The notes: generated from the letters alone by a model not told the origin. Counted from the first letter of the stretch, positions 24,952 through 36,744 are shown. The stretch is DNA of 64,000 nucleotides from Pseudoips prasinana (GCA_951640165.1 OX621247.1:25146001-25210000), one strand, 5' to 3'. Numbers and translations: made by a program.

Positions 24952-25159
24952 TCACACTAATATTATAAAGGCGGAAGTTTGTGAGTGTGTGAGTGCGTGA
25001 GTGTGTGAGTGTGTATGTTTGTTACTTCTTCACACTAAAACTACCGAACAAATTTTGATGAAACTTTGTAGTATATAACATTATAGCTTATATATCCGAA
25101 TAACACATAGGCTATAATTTATAAACATTAATGCGAGTAAAATCACGGGGCACAACTAG
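24952..25159 (+). mobile_element. Non-autonomous Helitron, copy 3
   Basis: TCACACTAATATTATAAAGG start; (GTGTGAGT)n expansion at about 24974-25014; CTACCGAACAAATTTTGATG; GAATAACACATAGGCTATAA; end CACGGGGCACAACTAG then T. The TG-rich expansion is specific to this copy and to copy 5 (45141-45327). Confidence 0.8.
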
Positions 25160-26594
25160 TACTTAATAAAAGCCTTTGATAGCCCCATATTAAAAGTAAA
25201 TTTGCACGTCAACAATATTCTAGACAATTCGCTTACTACAGTCTTCGAACGGCATATATTCGATTTCCAATTTTATTTACTTTACACCAAAAATACCACT
25301 ATGAACTAACACAATGCTACAAATGTTACAAACTTGCCTAATCATAACCCAGTAATTAGTCGGCCGTGGTTTACGACGCAGTTAAACTTGGGCAGTTATC
25401 GCGGGGTGACTGGTACCCAGAATTGCCAGGTAACACCAGCTTGGATATACGACTTTAGTTTTGGCAGCGGCTTATGTAACTTAATGTTGTTTCGTATATT
25501 AGGGGACTAGTTTAGTATGTTGCAGGAAACTGAGTTCAATTTTAATGTGGGAAGAACTGACATGAATTTTCACTACTTTAGGTGAACTTAAAATCTAATA
25601 TTTCATATTACTGAAATCTATCTTGATTGTAGAGACTATTTACATATATATTTTTCTTTTTATATTTATCTACTGACATTTATACATTTGTATATTATAT
25701 ATCACAAAACAATGCTTACAATAGATATGAGTGGAAGTATTGTTAGTACAATAAATCTATCATTACTTTGATTCCTCGTGACCAGATAAACCAGCAAATT
25801 ATTAAAGCAGTTTTTGCCATTTATGGACAGATTCATGTTTTATTTTTAATGTTAATAATTAAATAAAGCTCAACTTTAATGAGCGATTTGTGATTCATAA
25901 AAAGGCATTATATCAAGACTATTTAGGTTTATGAGTCTAAGTGAAAAACAATGATCTCAAATAAATCAATTGCACGCTTGTAAAAATCGACTACTTAAAT
26001 TGCATCATATAATTTTCGAGGCGGCCGACAAATTATATTATTGAGAACTGTCAAATTTAATAGAGATAATTCAGAGGATTACGCTCATCTACTCTCTCAT
26101 CAAAGATTGCCAATAATTAAATAAGAACTTGCGTTAGTTTTGCAGTAGAATAGTTGGTTGCTTGGTTATTTTTTTTCCAAAACAGATTTAATCTAATAAC
26201 TATTTATTTACAACATTAAAATTGATAGTATTTTAACCAAAATCATATGGACCTAAAAGTAGTGTCGCTGGGTCGCGTACTACTCGTACTATAGAACAAA
26301 AAATAACAATAAATGTTCATTGGTGTAGTATTGATATGGCTTTATTTTATAAAGCCAAATTTTATAAAGAATATTAAAGAACTATCAGGCATGCAGGTGT
26401 TCTCACAATGTTTTCCTTTACAGTCCTAAGTAAGAGAAAATTAATTTCTAATATACACATGAACTCGAAAAGTCAGTGGTTTGAACTCGAGATCACTGAG
26501 TCTACGATTCAACAGTCTAACCAACTCCCCTTAGGGCTGTGGTGGTAGTATGAGAAGTGTCCTCTATTGCCGTCACGTGCAAGCACATCCGGGA
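25160..26594. other. Intergenic, no gene seen
   Basis: AT-rich; no ORF above about 60 codons and no repeat recognised. Confidence 0.45.
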
Positions 26595-26782
26595 TGACAG
26601 CGATTTGTTTGTGGCCCAGTCGCTTTGCCGAGGCAATAGGGCAGGGCAACCCAGAGACCGGGGTACGGGTCCCGTACATCTGGGACAAGGTGCAAAACGG
26701 GGAACCAGAGCAGCACACCCGAATTCCCAGGGCTCTCCCTATCAGGCGCTAAGAGAAGTCCACGGCAGGTTAGGTTTAGTCG
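26595..26782 (+). repeat. GC-rich interspersed repeat R, copy 1
   Basis: Matches the minus strand of 33408-33610: GACAGCGATTTGTTTGTGGC, GCCGAGGCAATAGGG-like spacer, GAACCAGAGCAGCACACCCG, TTCCCAGGGCTC and GGCAGGTTAGGTTTAG. The ORFs crossing it on both strands are not conserved between copies. It may be the 5' part of a retroelement; unclassified. Confidence 0.6.
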
Positions 26783-26997
26783 GTGCGAGTCCAACATACC
26801 CACCCGCAGACTCTTTTGCGGGAGGCAATCTTAAATGAATGCCTATCTCGACTAATGGCACTATTGCCTCGCTGGATAATGCGCAATGCAGATCTGCAGT
26901 TGTGGTTGGAATCCAGTCTTCTGTTCGGTAGAGGACTCAACCAAGGGTTTAAAAATACATAAGACCTAATTCTTAGCAGCAATCCGGGTCCATCGCG

Positions 26998-27615
26998 TGG
27001 TAGTGGAGGGAACACTCGACAGAGTTTGAGACTTGCGACTCAGATGCAGGTTTAAGGGGGCCCCCTGTGATGCATCAACACTCACCTTCTCTGTCTCTCA
27101 GTGTTTTCCCCTCTTGCTATCCAAATTTGGTATGATCCTAGTAATGGCGCTTTGGTTATTCGTTCCAATATAAAACTTACGGAAGTTCTCCATCACTTGG
27201 TAGAGGAGGGAACACTCGACAGAGTCTGTGACTTGCGACTCAGATGTAGGTTTAAGGGGGCCCCCTGTGATGCATCAACACTCACCTTCTCTGTCTCTCA
27301 GTGTTCTCCCCTCTTCCTAGCCAAATTTGGTATGATCATAATAATGTCGCTTTGGTTTCTCGTTCCAATAAAAACCTTACAGAAGTTCTCCATCGCGTGG
27401 TAGAGGAGGGAACTCTCGACAGAATCTGAGACTCGCGGTCCAGACATAGGTTTAAGGGGGGCCCCTGTAATACATCAAAGGTCACCTTCTCTGTCTCATA
27501 GAAAAATAGAGGAAGAGGGGAGAACACTGTTCTCCCCTCTTCCTAGCCAAATTTGGTATGATCCTAATAATGTCGCTTTGGTTACTCGTTGCAATATAAA
27601 ACTTACGAAAATTCT
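26998..27615. repeat. Tandem array, three ~200-bp units
   Basis: Units start near 26998, 27198 and 27398; the word GGGAACACTCGACAGAG occurs at 27008 and 27208, with a variant at 27408, giving a period of 200 bp. Each unit contains AAGGGGGCCCCCTGTGATGC (diverged in unit 3), CACCTTCTCTGTCTCTCAG, CCAAATTTGGTATGATC and GTCGCTTTGG. Units 1 and 2 are closest; unit 3 is more diverged and carries an extra hairpin. Confidence 0.8.
27510..27544. repeat. Perfect 17-bp-arm hairpin in tandem unit 3
   Basis: AGGAAGAGGGGAGAACA (27510-27526), one loop base, then its exact complement (27528-27544). The right arm is the normal unit sequence TGTTCTCCCCTCTTCCT; the left arm is an added inverted copy absent from units 1 and 2. 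Confidence 0.85.
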
Positions 27616-28229
27616 TGAGAATCCTAAGTCTTTTAATAGGTTCTAGAGGGATTTTGCTGGTATGGCACCACTTCTACGGCATATAAATTAACGGAAACCC
27701 ACATTATTAGTATAAATAATATATATTATCAGTGTTATGACCTATTTGAGTAACTATATTAATGTTAAGAAGTGACACTCCATTATCTTTGTTTACGACA
27801 CCAGACAAATAATGCCAAAACGTGATGGATGATAAGTACTAGGTACAGAAGCAGGATGTTTTAGTAACTAAGGATAAAATATGGTTCTCCTCAGGAAAAC
27901 AGACTTGATAATAAAGAACGGGTACTAAAATAGAAAAAGAGAAAATGAGGTACACTTTTCATCAGATACTACTCTACCCTGAGATAATATCTGATTTGGT
28001 TGATTAATTTCCATAATCAATTTGAATATCATACTATATCTGTTTATGACATCCAAGTAGAGAGATGCCATAGATTACCCTTTATATTCAACTCAATTAA
28101 AATAGATTTTAACTATTTAATATGCTGATGTGCAGTAATTGTAGTTTAGGGATACAACACAAATTGAATTCTTTTTATCTCTTTGATGTAAAACTTCATT
28201 ACGAACGTTTGACTTAAGCTGATGAATGC

Positions 28230-28325
28230 GTTACAAAAAGTGTGACTGGGCGAAGTGAACGGAAATTGAGAGGGAGATATAAGTTAGTTTGGCTAAAAAG
28301 GGGCAAGAAAGAGACGTGCGAGCAC
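28230..28325 (-). repeat. Repeat P, inverted copy
   Basis: GTGAACGGAAATTGAGAGGG and GAAAGAGACGTGCGAGCAC are the reverse complement of blocks seen at 46140-46260 (TCTCCCTCTCAACTTCCGTT, CTCGCATCTATCTC). Confidence 0.5.
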
Positions 28326-28441
28326 AAATTTTCATTGTCCCTATTCCCATAGGCAGTTACGTTTCGTATGTCTATTTTATATTTTATGTCTATGTGTCTA
28401 TGTCTAAGTTTGCTTCAGTCGTGTGGTCTAAAACACGCTCG

Positions 28442-28512
28442 TTTTTTATCGTATGGATAGTGGTTACCCAGGTATCAGAGTTGTTCTAGACGCCGAGTAG
28501 GCTTCTGACATG
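28442..28512 (+). repeat. Repeat Q
   Basis: TTTTATCGTATGGATAGTGG, CAGGTATCAGAGTTG and AGGCTTCTGACATGG match 18016-18085. Function unknown. Confidence 0.4.
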
Positions 28513-29989
28513 GCAACATGCACCATGACGTCACATGGAACCTATAGTTTGTACGTGTATTTATGTGTAGTAATCCCTCGTGTCATACAGCTAGTCGTAT
28601 CGGCTTTGATTAGGAACAGTCTCCATCAGAAAGGAGAAAGTTTACATATTATACTAAACCAGCTAAACGTTTAAAATGTGATATTTCAGCGGAATCTTTT
28701 TAAAAAGATCGGCCGTGCAGCGTCGATGTTGGCGAATAGACTTACGTCAGTTTAAGTTGGTTTTAAGCCAGATCAGTCTTAGTAAATACGCCAGCTATGG
28801 CAGGGATATACGATGAAGGTAGGCTGTGATTTACAGGCGGCTATGGATTATCAAACATATGTTTCCTACAAGTACCTATTGGAGATTTATATAAGATAAA
28901 ATTAATAATAAAGTATGGCACTCATATATTGATCTCGGAAATGTGAATTGTAGAATAAGTGTTAGGTATAAAAACAAATTCTTTGATATGAATGCTTTTC
29001 TTTTGCTGTTATTAGGCTTTATCCAAAGAATAAGTTATACACAACCATATAACTATACTTTTAGCGACTTCAATCAATAAAAAGTCCAATTGGATTTTTT
29101 CTACGTGTGGTCTGATATCTTAGCCGATTCTGAAAATGTGTTCATTATTTAGTATGCGCGCGGTTACCTATGTGACATGTTCCCTGTGAAACATTTTATA
29201 CTAAAATCACATATTGAACGAAGTGCAGCACTGCTTTTAATTTTATTTTATCGGGACTAGTCCCTCCCTTTTACCCACTACTGCAACTCCTGCAAGCCAG
29301 GATCAACAGTGGCACACAATTAAATGACACTGAGTGGTGAGGCTAAAGCATTGCCCGGGAAATAGCTTTAAGTGCCTTGTATCCCGCAACGAATTTAATC
29401 AGAAAGAGGCAAGCAGGAGATAGAAAATGAATAGTGTCACTTATTTTGCTTAACTGCTTTTGTGTATCGTTCTTAATAGAAAATCACTGAAAAGAGTGAA
29501 TTTCTTTTATTAACATTAACTACAAATCTACTTTCAGTTTACGTGCCTTTTTCCATGTCGATTTAGATCAGTTCCTGCCTAATCTGATTCAGTCTCCTAC
29601 TAGAGTTATACGGGCTACTCGTATCAGATCTCAAATCCCGAACCCGATGCCAAATTAAAAAGAATTTGGTAATATGGCAGGTATTGGTGGGTTGTATATA
29701 CATTACATCATGACGAACTACCTACAACTCCTCATGTAGTTTTAAACAGCACTGTTATACCATATACGGACAAATTTAAGAATTTAGATATTTATGTAAA
29801 TTGATACGACTCTTTCCTCTTTCCTTCTCCACAAATACGAGATACTCTAAGATGTACTAAGATGTATGCTTCTGCTAGCTCTCTAAGACGCCTGTGAAAC
29901 CTTCTCCCTACTGCTACCCAAATAGCATTTGCGCAGTCCTTGCTTGTCCTCCCTATCCTTGATAAACTTGAACAACGACAAAACTTTTG
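28513..29989. other. Intergenic, no gene seen
   Basis: AT-rich. A block at about 29270-29420 (CTACTGCAACTCCTGC) has a faint partner near 44080. No ORF is supported. Confidence 0.4.
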
Positions 29990-30207
29990 AATATTGATTC
30001 ATATTTGGTTTGAATAAATTTGATCACGTCTCTGAATTATGCACTAAATTCAAGCAGTCATTACCCATTAGACTTCGTCGGAATACTTATATTTTCAAGC
30101 TTCTATACAGTATTCTGTTCAATTCCCGTAGTCTTCTCTGCGTAAAGGAACGCTTCAAGTTTCCTATCCATCCAAAGGCTCTTGAGTTTCTGTCACGATT
30201 GTGGTAA
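29990..30207 (+). pseudogene. Possible LINE ORF C-terminal fragment
   Basis: The 65-codon translation contains LPIRLRRNTYIFKLLYSILF then a hydrophobic/basic stretch ending FKFPIHPKA, resembling the LxxRRxxxxxxxLYxxL...I.F..P pattern near the C-terminus of lepidopteran LINE polyproteins. No upstream RT motif was found. It could be chance. Confidence 0.3.
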
Positions 30208-32384
30208 ATGATCTACTACGAGTAACACGACTCTTTATCGAATACATATACGTACATATTCATTTTTTTATGCAACAATTTGTCTCGTACAGAGATCAAA
30301 TATATGCTCTACCGGGTATGTTATAATTTCTGTGACGAAATTTTTTGACAGTTCCTATAGAAATATGTATAGGTACATTGTTGTACAGGCTTGTAAAGTT
30401 ATGTAAGTTCTTTACCTTCTAATTGAATTCATCTTTGAACCAAACTTACACACAGCCAAACCCACGAAGTTCACAATTACTTTAATCAAATTCCAAACCA
30501 CACATCAAAGCGTCAGTTTTTGCCAAATCTCCCCTATAATTAGACCGCGGGCGAACGAAGTTCGTTCATCAAGATACGCCTGCGTTAGTTTAGTCTTAGT
30601 TTAATGTATGCACATTATCTAAGCAAGTTCGGTACGCTTCTATTTCGCCCCAACCTCCTCTCGGTTCGTTACGTGTGCTCAATTTACTTGGTCTTATGTA
30701 AAGTTATGTGGGTGTGTTATGGCTTGGGTTATATACTCGACAAGTTATACTCTAATAGGTATATACGTGAAGGACCGTAAGAAGGTTCCTTATATACAGG
30801 TATAATTTAGACTAAAAATATATTATTAAATTGCTTATATACATAGACTCACGCCTGTTTGCCAAAGGGTAGGCAAAGACAAAGGATTTCTATTTGTCAC
30901 GATCTTTCCGCACTACTTTTGCCTCGTTAACTGTTATTATATTTATTCTTCATACATGGTCGCCCGTTTATAGTATTTCTGACACGAACTTTATTAAGTA
31001 TATGTCCGATTTGGTTAGATAATATTTTACAAGCTCTTTCCCATTCGGTAAAGTGCTTGATTATTGTAATTATGTGTACAATTTCATAGACGACCTGTGT
31101 CTAAGCCATGTAGGCTAAACGGGCGTCGTTTTGTTCCGGAGGATGGTATTTAATTAAGGAACCGAATTATCCTTGTGTAAAAATAAAACTTGTGTCGGAG
31201 TCTTGCCATCGACACAGAACTATTTTGATTCCTGGTTTCCTATAGGTTTTCATGTTAGAGCACGCAGATTCTTATATCATTCTAAGTAGTAGACCTACAT
31301 AACCTCGAGAGCCAATACTATAAACGTTCACCGTTGGACAAAGGTCTATTTAAAGGTTAATTTGTGTGTATTATTAGAAAAGTTTTAATTAATATTTTTT
31401 TATAAGTAAATTAAATTGAATCGTGTTTTGGTATAAATTAATTTCTAAAAAAATATAACCAAATACGGCATATTTATGAAGGTAATATTAGGTAAGCGTG
31501 GTATTTGGTAAATAATTACCGAAAAAAAACTTGGCGATGAATACAGCTAAACTTCTATCCAAAAATACATATAAAGAGACCTACTAGATTTACTAACTAT
31601 TAGGTTTACTTTAAGCTATAAAACTTTAAAGAACTTTTTAAGAAACAAATAACTGTCACAGTTAAGTATAGAAAAATACATATACAGGGACTCTTTTTAC
31701 ATGTATTTTTGGATATTTAATAGAGACAGTTATGTGTTTCCAATACGATTACTTATAGCTTTATGATAAACTCAGTAAATCGAATAGGTTTCTGATTATC
31801 ACATCGATACCAAATGTCATGCAGGTTACAATAAGAAATAAGTTACAAACTCTTATACACCAATAAGAGTTTTATAGGTATTCATAGGCAGTTGTCACCG
31901 ATCCGTAAATGTTAGGCATCTGTCCATAGATGGGTGACCGCCATAGCTTTTTAATTTCTATACATCTCTGTAGTTTGTTAACGTGCCTGTTGGGTTGTCA
32001 ATCCCGGTTGGAATCACACAATAGTACTTAAACCACGTCAGAGACCTACCCGAGACCTACCAGGTAACTCCTGCCAATACGAGAAGTATATAAGAATTGT
32101 ATATCCACGTCTTTTAACAACGAAATGCTATTACTAAAACGTAAGTAATCGGTAGATTTGTCATCTGACAAGTTAAATTGAGACCAATTGAAATTCAATT
32201 TGCAGCAATAGTTTGTGCAGAAGACGGCATTATTGTAACTGTTGGGGAACTCATTAACAAGTGAAAGTGCACCATTATTCATTGTTGGAGTATGTTTTGA
32301 ACTGTGGCAGCCATATAATTTGCTAATGCAGCATTTTTTAAGCGACAGCATAATAGTGAAAGGCTTTTTTTAAAGACATCGCCA
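30208..32384. other. Intergenic, no gene supported
   Basis: AT-rich. A 101-codon minus-strand ORF at 32046-32351 has fairly even composition and several cysteines (NYCCKLNF) but no recognised domain, no consensus splice site, and ends beside a SINE. Not called as a gene. Confidence 0.4.
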
Positions 32385-32565
32385 CCACTAGGGAATATAA
32401 TCCCTGTGTGGCGGGGTACTTTACAAACATATAATAGACGGACATAAAGTACATCCAGACTCAGAACAAGTATGGGTCATACAAATAGTTGTCCGGCGCA
32501 GGACTCGAACCCACGACACAAAGAGGCAAGGCGACTGTCTTAGCAGCTGCGCCACACGTGCAGTC
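32385..32565 (-). repeat. tRNA-headed SINE (family S1)
   Basis: On the minus strand: GACTGCACGTGTGGCGCAGC, B-box-like GGGTTCGAGTCC, GGACAACTATTTGTATGACC and GTAAAGTACCCCGCC. Nearly complete. Confidence 0.75.
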
Positions 32566-32754
32566 GTTTCATCCTGATGCTCGAATTATCTGGGTTATAT
32601 GGGAAAGAGTGACGTCATTATAAGGATGGGTTATCACTCATCATAAGTGCTTGGTTAAGATGAGCGTTGATGTTTCCTATATAATTGTACCTCCTATATA
32701 ATTGTTTATTAGCCGTGTAGTTGTCGGTTCAGAAAGAATAACCAACCCATATCA

Positions 32755-32976
32755 GGTCACCGTAGCCTAGTTGGTAGTGCTCCTGCCTACGAAGCTGGTG
32801 ATCCTGGGTTTGAATCCCGGTAAGTGCAAATATTTGTGTGATGAGCACGAATATTTGTTTCTGAGTCATGTATGTTTTCTATATATTTAAGTATTTATCT
32901 ATCTATATAAGTATGTATATCGTCGCCTGGTACCCATAGTACCAGTTTGCTTAGTTTGGGGCTAGGGTGATCTGTG
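32755..32976 (+). repeat. tRNA-headed SINE (family S2)
   Basis: Head GGTCACCGTAGCCTAGTTGG (A box) and CTGGGTTTGAATCCCGG (B box), then GTGCAAATATTTGTGTGATG, GTCGCCTGGTACCCATAGTA and GCTTAGTTTGGGGCTAGG. Copies on the minus strand at 42992-43250 and 53788-54044. The 3' tail of simple AAT repeats is lacking here. Confidence 0.8.
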
Positions 32977-33407
32977 AGAACATATCATGCCGTGTGTGTC
33001 GTAAATGGCGACTAAGAGATACCAGGTAATCGAGCAGCAGCGCTACCTGTATACTAGGTACCACCTATCAGTGGCCGCAAACTCGCATGCCAAGCAAGAT
33101 GACAAAGGCAAACCTCTCCAAATGACAAAGTTGTAGAAACCTTTAGGGGAAGGCATGACCAGCAGTGGATGATATCAGGTAATGATGTGTAAAATAGTTT
33201 CCATCATAAATCCAGATAATGTGGAGACCCAGATAATGTTACGCATAATTACTTCATTATGAGCGACAACCCATACAATTCGCTCGCCGTCATATGCGGG
33301 TTAACTTATAAAAGTTACCCGCTTACAACAAGATCACTTTATAAGAGACATCATGGCAATTAGAGGTTACATTCTCATGCTCGTAGCTTCTAACAACCTT
33401 CCTTCTA
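32977..33407. other. Intergenic with a degenerate family T remnant
   Basis: About 33100-33190 (CTTTAGGGGAAGGCATGACC, AGCAGTGGATGATATC, then ATGATG) looks like a decayed RTE/family T 3' end in + orientation. The rest is unassigned. Confidence 0.35.
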
Positions 33408-33610
33408 AATAAACCTAACCTGCCGTAGACTTCTTCTGGCGCCTGAAGGGGGGAGCCCTGGGAATGCGGGTATGCTGCACCGGTGCCCCTTTTTTGCGCC
33501 ATGTTCCAGGTGGCTGAAACACGTACCCTGGGAGGGCTCCAGTTAGCCCTCCCAAATTGCAGACTCTTGCCGGTCCGGCACAGCGACTGCGCCACAAACA
33601 GATCGCTGAC
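33408..33610 (-). repeat. GC-rich interspersed repeat R, copy 2
   Basis: Inverted relative to 26595-26782. On the minus strand it reads CAGCGATCTGTTTGTGGCGC then TGTGCCGG..., ending GGCAGGTTAGGTTTA. The start, GTGGCGCAGTCGC, is faintly tRNA/SINE-like. Confidence 0.6.
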
Positions 33611-33808
33611 GCTACTTAAACCTTCCACTTAAGCCAGAAGCTTTGAGCATTAATGCATGTTGTCGACAGCCTTGATACAGGCTTTGCCTAGTGAGGCTAT
33701 TACTGTAAATCAAATTGTACAATTACTCGACTGCTAATAAATGATTTTTTTTGTTAGCTTATCTACTTGCATGTAATTGCTAACCTAGAAGAGAAGGGAG
33801 ATTCTAAA

Positions 33809-33938
33809 TGCACATCAAGCTACCCCAATCTGTCAAATTTCCCTAATTGAAAGTGAACCTAGTGCTTTTGTGATAAAGCTGAAAATCTATAAAAGAAATT
33901 TGACAGATTGGGGTAGTTGGATGTGCTGGCGTGTGCAC
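33809..33938 (+). mobile_element. MITE C, copy 2
   Basis: GCACATCAAGCTACCCCAAT at the left and ATTGGGGTAGTTGGATGTGC at the right, with the same interior as copy 1 (AATTGAAAGTGAACCTAGTG). The outermost CAGACGCC of the left end is missing. Confidence 0.7.
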
Positions 33939-34143
33939 ATATGTACACCGAATACTCCGGTATTTGTAAACTGCTTTTAATGATTATTATTTTATCCTAG
34001 TGGGAATGCTTGCGAAGTGGTCTCGTATTAACATTGTTAAGATCAGATTATAATCTAATAATTTATAAGTAAAATGTCACAAGTTCCGATATTTTGCAGA
34101 AATGTTCTATTTATCGGTACGGAAAAAAGAATAATGATACGAG

Positions 34144-36023
34144 TTGTATGACATAAAGTCCTATACACCCGAAGTCAATTTTATTAATTATGTTAGAAAC
34201 TATTCAAAAATTTTAAAAAACGTTTGCATTCAAGCTAAAGCTTTATACATTAGAGACAAAATTAAAAAATCTGATAACAAAATAAGATCAGCGTGGCAAA
34301 TAATAAATACTGAAACTGGTAAAACTAGATTAAGAAATCAAACAGTAACATTAAGTATTAGTAACGAACTGGTTTCAGACAAGCTTACGATTGCCAATTT
34401 TGTCGCAGATTTTTTTACAAATATACCTGTGGATACAACTAAGTGCCTGTTATCGTCACCAGATATAGCTGAACTGTTTTTAAATCAAAGTTTAAAACAA
34501 GATGTGCCTAAATATATTTTTCAATTTGTAACGAGTGAAGACATTATAAAACCTTTCAATAGTATTAAAAAGAAGGGCACAGAAGATTTATGGGGACTGT
34601 CTGTTAAAGCAATTCAATCAATCATTCAAAACATTGCTACAGTCCTTGCAGCCATCTTCAATGGCTGTGTAAGTGATGGTGTCTTTCCTGATTTAATGAA
34701 GGTTAGTAAGATAGTACCCGTTTTCAAGGCAGGTTGTACTGAGAATGCCACAAATTACAGACCTATCTCAATCCTTCCAGCTACTACTACAAGGGGCCGC
34801 TCGACTCAGGATGCAGGGTGTACCCTAATGAAGTCTATATTGGAGGCTTGGGAGGGGTCACAGGATGCATTGGGAGTTTTCTGTGATCTCTCCAAGGCTT
34901 TCGATTGCGTTCGATCACCGTACACTCGCTGTAAAACTGGAGTACTATGGAATATCTGGTACGTCTCTTGATCTTATAGGGTCCTATTTATCGGGTCGAG
35001 AACAGATGGTTTCGATAGACGGTATCATTTCGGCACGTCATCCTGTGAAAATGGGGGTGCCCCAGAGATCTATCCTGGGCCCATTTTTATTTCTAGTATA
35101 TATTAATGATCTCCCTTATCGGGTGGAGAAAGTATCAGACATAGTTTTGTTCGTTGATGATACTTCGCTTATATTTAATGTAAATAGGAAGGACAAAGAT
35201 CTTATTGAACAGAATAAAACACTCGGCCTTATATCAAAATGGTTTTCAGGAAATAACCTCTCATTAAATGCCGGGAAAACGAAATGTATCAAATTCTCAT
35301 TACCAAATGTGAGACAGGTTATACCAACAGTTGTATTAAATTAATTTTAGATTTAGTTCCGTCGACCGTATTTCTGGGATTGACACTAGATGCAAAATGG
35401 CAATGGGCTCCTCAGATTGAAAAGCTAGCAGCTAAATTGAGTTCGGCTTCCTATGCCGTTTGGAAAATAAGACAATTGTCAGATGAACAAACTGCTAGAT
35501 TGGTATATTTCGCGTACTTCCATAGTATTATGTCCTATGGCATTCTGCTGTGGGGTTCGGTAGCTGACATAAGTACTATTTTCATTTTACAACAAAGAGC
35601 AATCAGAGTCGTTTATGGGTTAGGTAGTCGCGAATCTTTGCGAACTTTGTTTAAAGAAGTAAATATACTAACGGTTCCATCTGAGTATATATATCAGAAT
35701 ATATTGTATGTTAGAAAAAATATTAATAACTATAGAAAAAAAGTGAACTGCATAACATTAATACTAAGAATAAAGACAAACTTGCAATACCAGGCTTTAG
35801 AGTCAGCAAAACGAATAAATCATTTTTAGGAAATTGTATTAGGCTTTATAACAAGCTTCCTACTCATATTACTGATCTGCCTGACACAAGTTTCAAGACA
35901 CATATTAAACGTGTACTTATGGCTAGGGGTTATTATACCACTAAAGAATACATCGATGACAAAGACGCATGGCTCTCACCATCTACCTGCACATTGCTCG
36001 CTAGAGATCTTGTAGCCATATAG
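34144..36023 (+). pseudogene. Decayed non-LTR retrotransposon ORF2 (CR1/Jockey-like LINE)
   Basis: Segments in three frames together follow a LINE reverse transcriptase. They are a pre-RT region, NYRPISILPA (RT motif), GRSTQDA, FCDLSKAFD, GVPQRSILGPFLFLVYINDL, LFVDDTSL (catalytic YxDD-equivalent, normally FADD), a thumb/connection region with FLGLTLDAKWQW and YGILLWG, and a C-terminus reading NCIRLYNKLPTHI and ending at TAG 36021-36023. Damage seen: roughly 40-60 residues missing between the LPA and GRSTQDA motifs; a +1 base near 34907; further frame changes near 35320 and 35750; G-to-R in the PQG motif. No endonuclease domain is present, so the copy is also 5'-truncated. Clade is judged by eye; dead copy. 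Confidence 0.8.
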
Positions 36024-36076
36024 ACATGACTAATTTGTTGAGTTATGTGAACTATCTGTGACTATCTGTAATATGA

Positions 36077-36088
36077 TTGCTAACATAT
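36077..36088. repeat. 12-bp target-site duplication, left copy
   Basis: TTGCTAACATAT here is repeated exactly at 36733-36744 on the other side of the RTE insertion. Confidence 0.7.
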
Positions 36089-36732
36089 CATCATCATATC
36101 AGCCGAAAGACGTCCACTGCTGGACAAAGGCCTCCCCCAAAGATCTCCACAATTGCCGGTCTTGCGCTATTCGCTTCCAGCTGTTTCCAGCGACTCGCAC
36201 AAGATCATCGGTCTATCTTGTAGGGGGCCTGCCCACGCTGCGTCTTCCGGTTCGTGGTCGCCACTCAAGAACCTTTCTGCCCCAACGGCCATCGGTTCTA
36301 CGAGCTATGTTCCCCGCCCACTGCCACTTCAGTTTTGCAATTCTTCGGGCTATGTCGGTGACTTTGGTTCGCCTGCGGATTTCGACATTTCTGATACGAT
36401 CCCGCAGGGAAACTCCGAGCATAGCCCTCTCCATTGCTCTTTGGGTGACCTTGAGCCTTCTAATAAGGCCCATAGTGAGCGACCACGTCTCTGTTCCGTA
36501 TGTCATCACTGGCAACACACACTGGTCGAAGACTTTCGACTTGAGACACTGCGGTATTTTGGACGAGAAGATGTTACGTAGCTTCCCGAACGCTGCCCAG
36601 CCGAGTTGGATTCTACGATTGACCTCCTTCTCGAAGTTGGACCTACCTAGTTGGATGGTCTGTCCTAGGTAAATATAGTTCTCTACAACTTCGAGTGCAG
36701 AGTCACCAACTTTCAAAACTAACATGCTTGCT
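36089..36732 (-). mobile_element. 5'-truncated RTE LINE insertion
   Basis: On the minus strand this encodes the C-terminal part of an RTE-type polyprotein: motifs YIYLGQTIQL, PVMTYGTETWSL, KVTQRAMERAMLGV and GRRSVGRPPTR. A TAG (TGG in a typical frame, W to stop) interrupts it at about 36211-36213. The frame then resumes through LVRVAGNSWKRIA and LGEAFVQQWTSFG to its own stop. The 3' end is followed by ATGATGATG repeats and then the target duplication. Apart from the one nonsense change the frame is intact, indicating a recent insertion. The + strand ORFs over this stretch are shadows. Confidence 0.85.
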
Positions 36733-36744
36733 TTGCTAACATAT
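36733..36744. repeat. 12-bp target-site duplication, right copy
   Basis: TTGCTAACATAT, identical to 36077-36088. It fixes the 5' truncation point of the RTE at 36732. Confidence 0.7.

Noticed and set aside
26557..27015. Overlapping ORFs on both strands
   Set aside because: They lie in interspersed repeat R and the tandem array; frames are not kept in the second copy of R at 33408-33610.
26998..27615. CRISPR-like array
   Set aside because: 200-bp contiguous units without spacers in a eukaryotic genome; it is an ordinary tandem repeat.
32046..32351. 101-codon minus-strand ORF as an exon
   Set aside because: No known domain and no convincing splice signals.
32755..32830. tRNA gene calls at SINE heads (also 14590, 15611, 42640, 43200, 51145, 54000, 63744)
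   Set aside because: The A and B boxes belong to SINE families S1-S3, shown by multiple copies with the same non-tRNA bodies.
36058..36672. Plus-strand ORFs of 142-204 codons
   Set aside because: Antisense shadows of the minus-strand RTE coding sequence.
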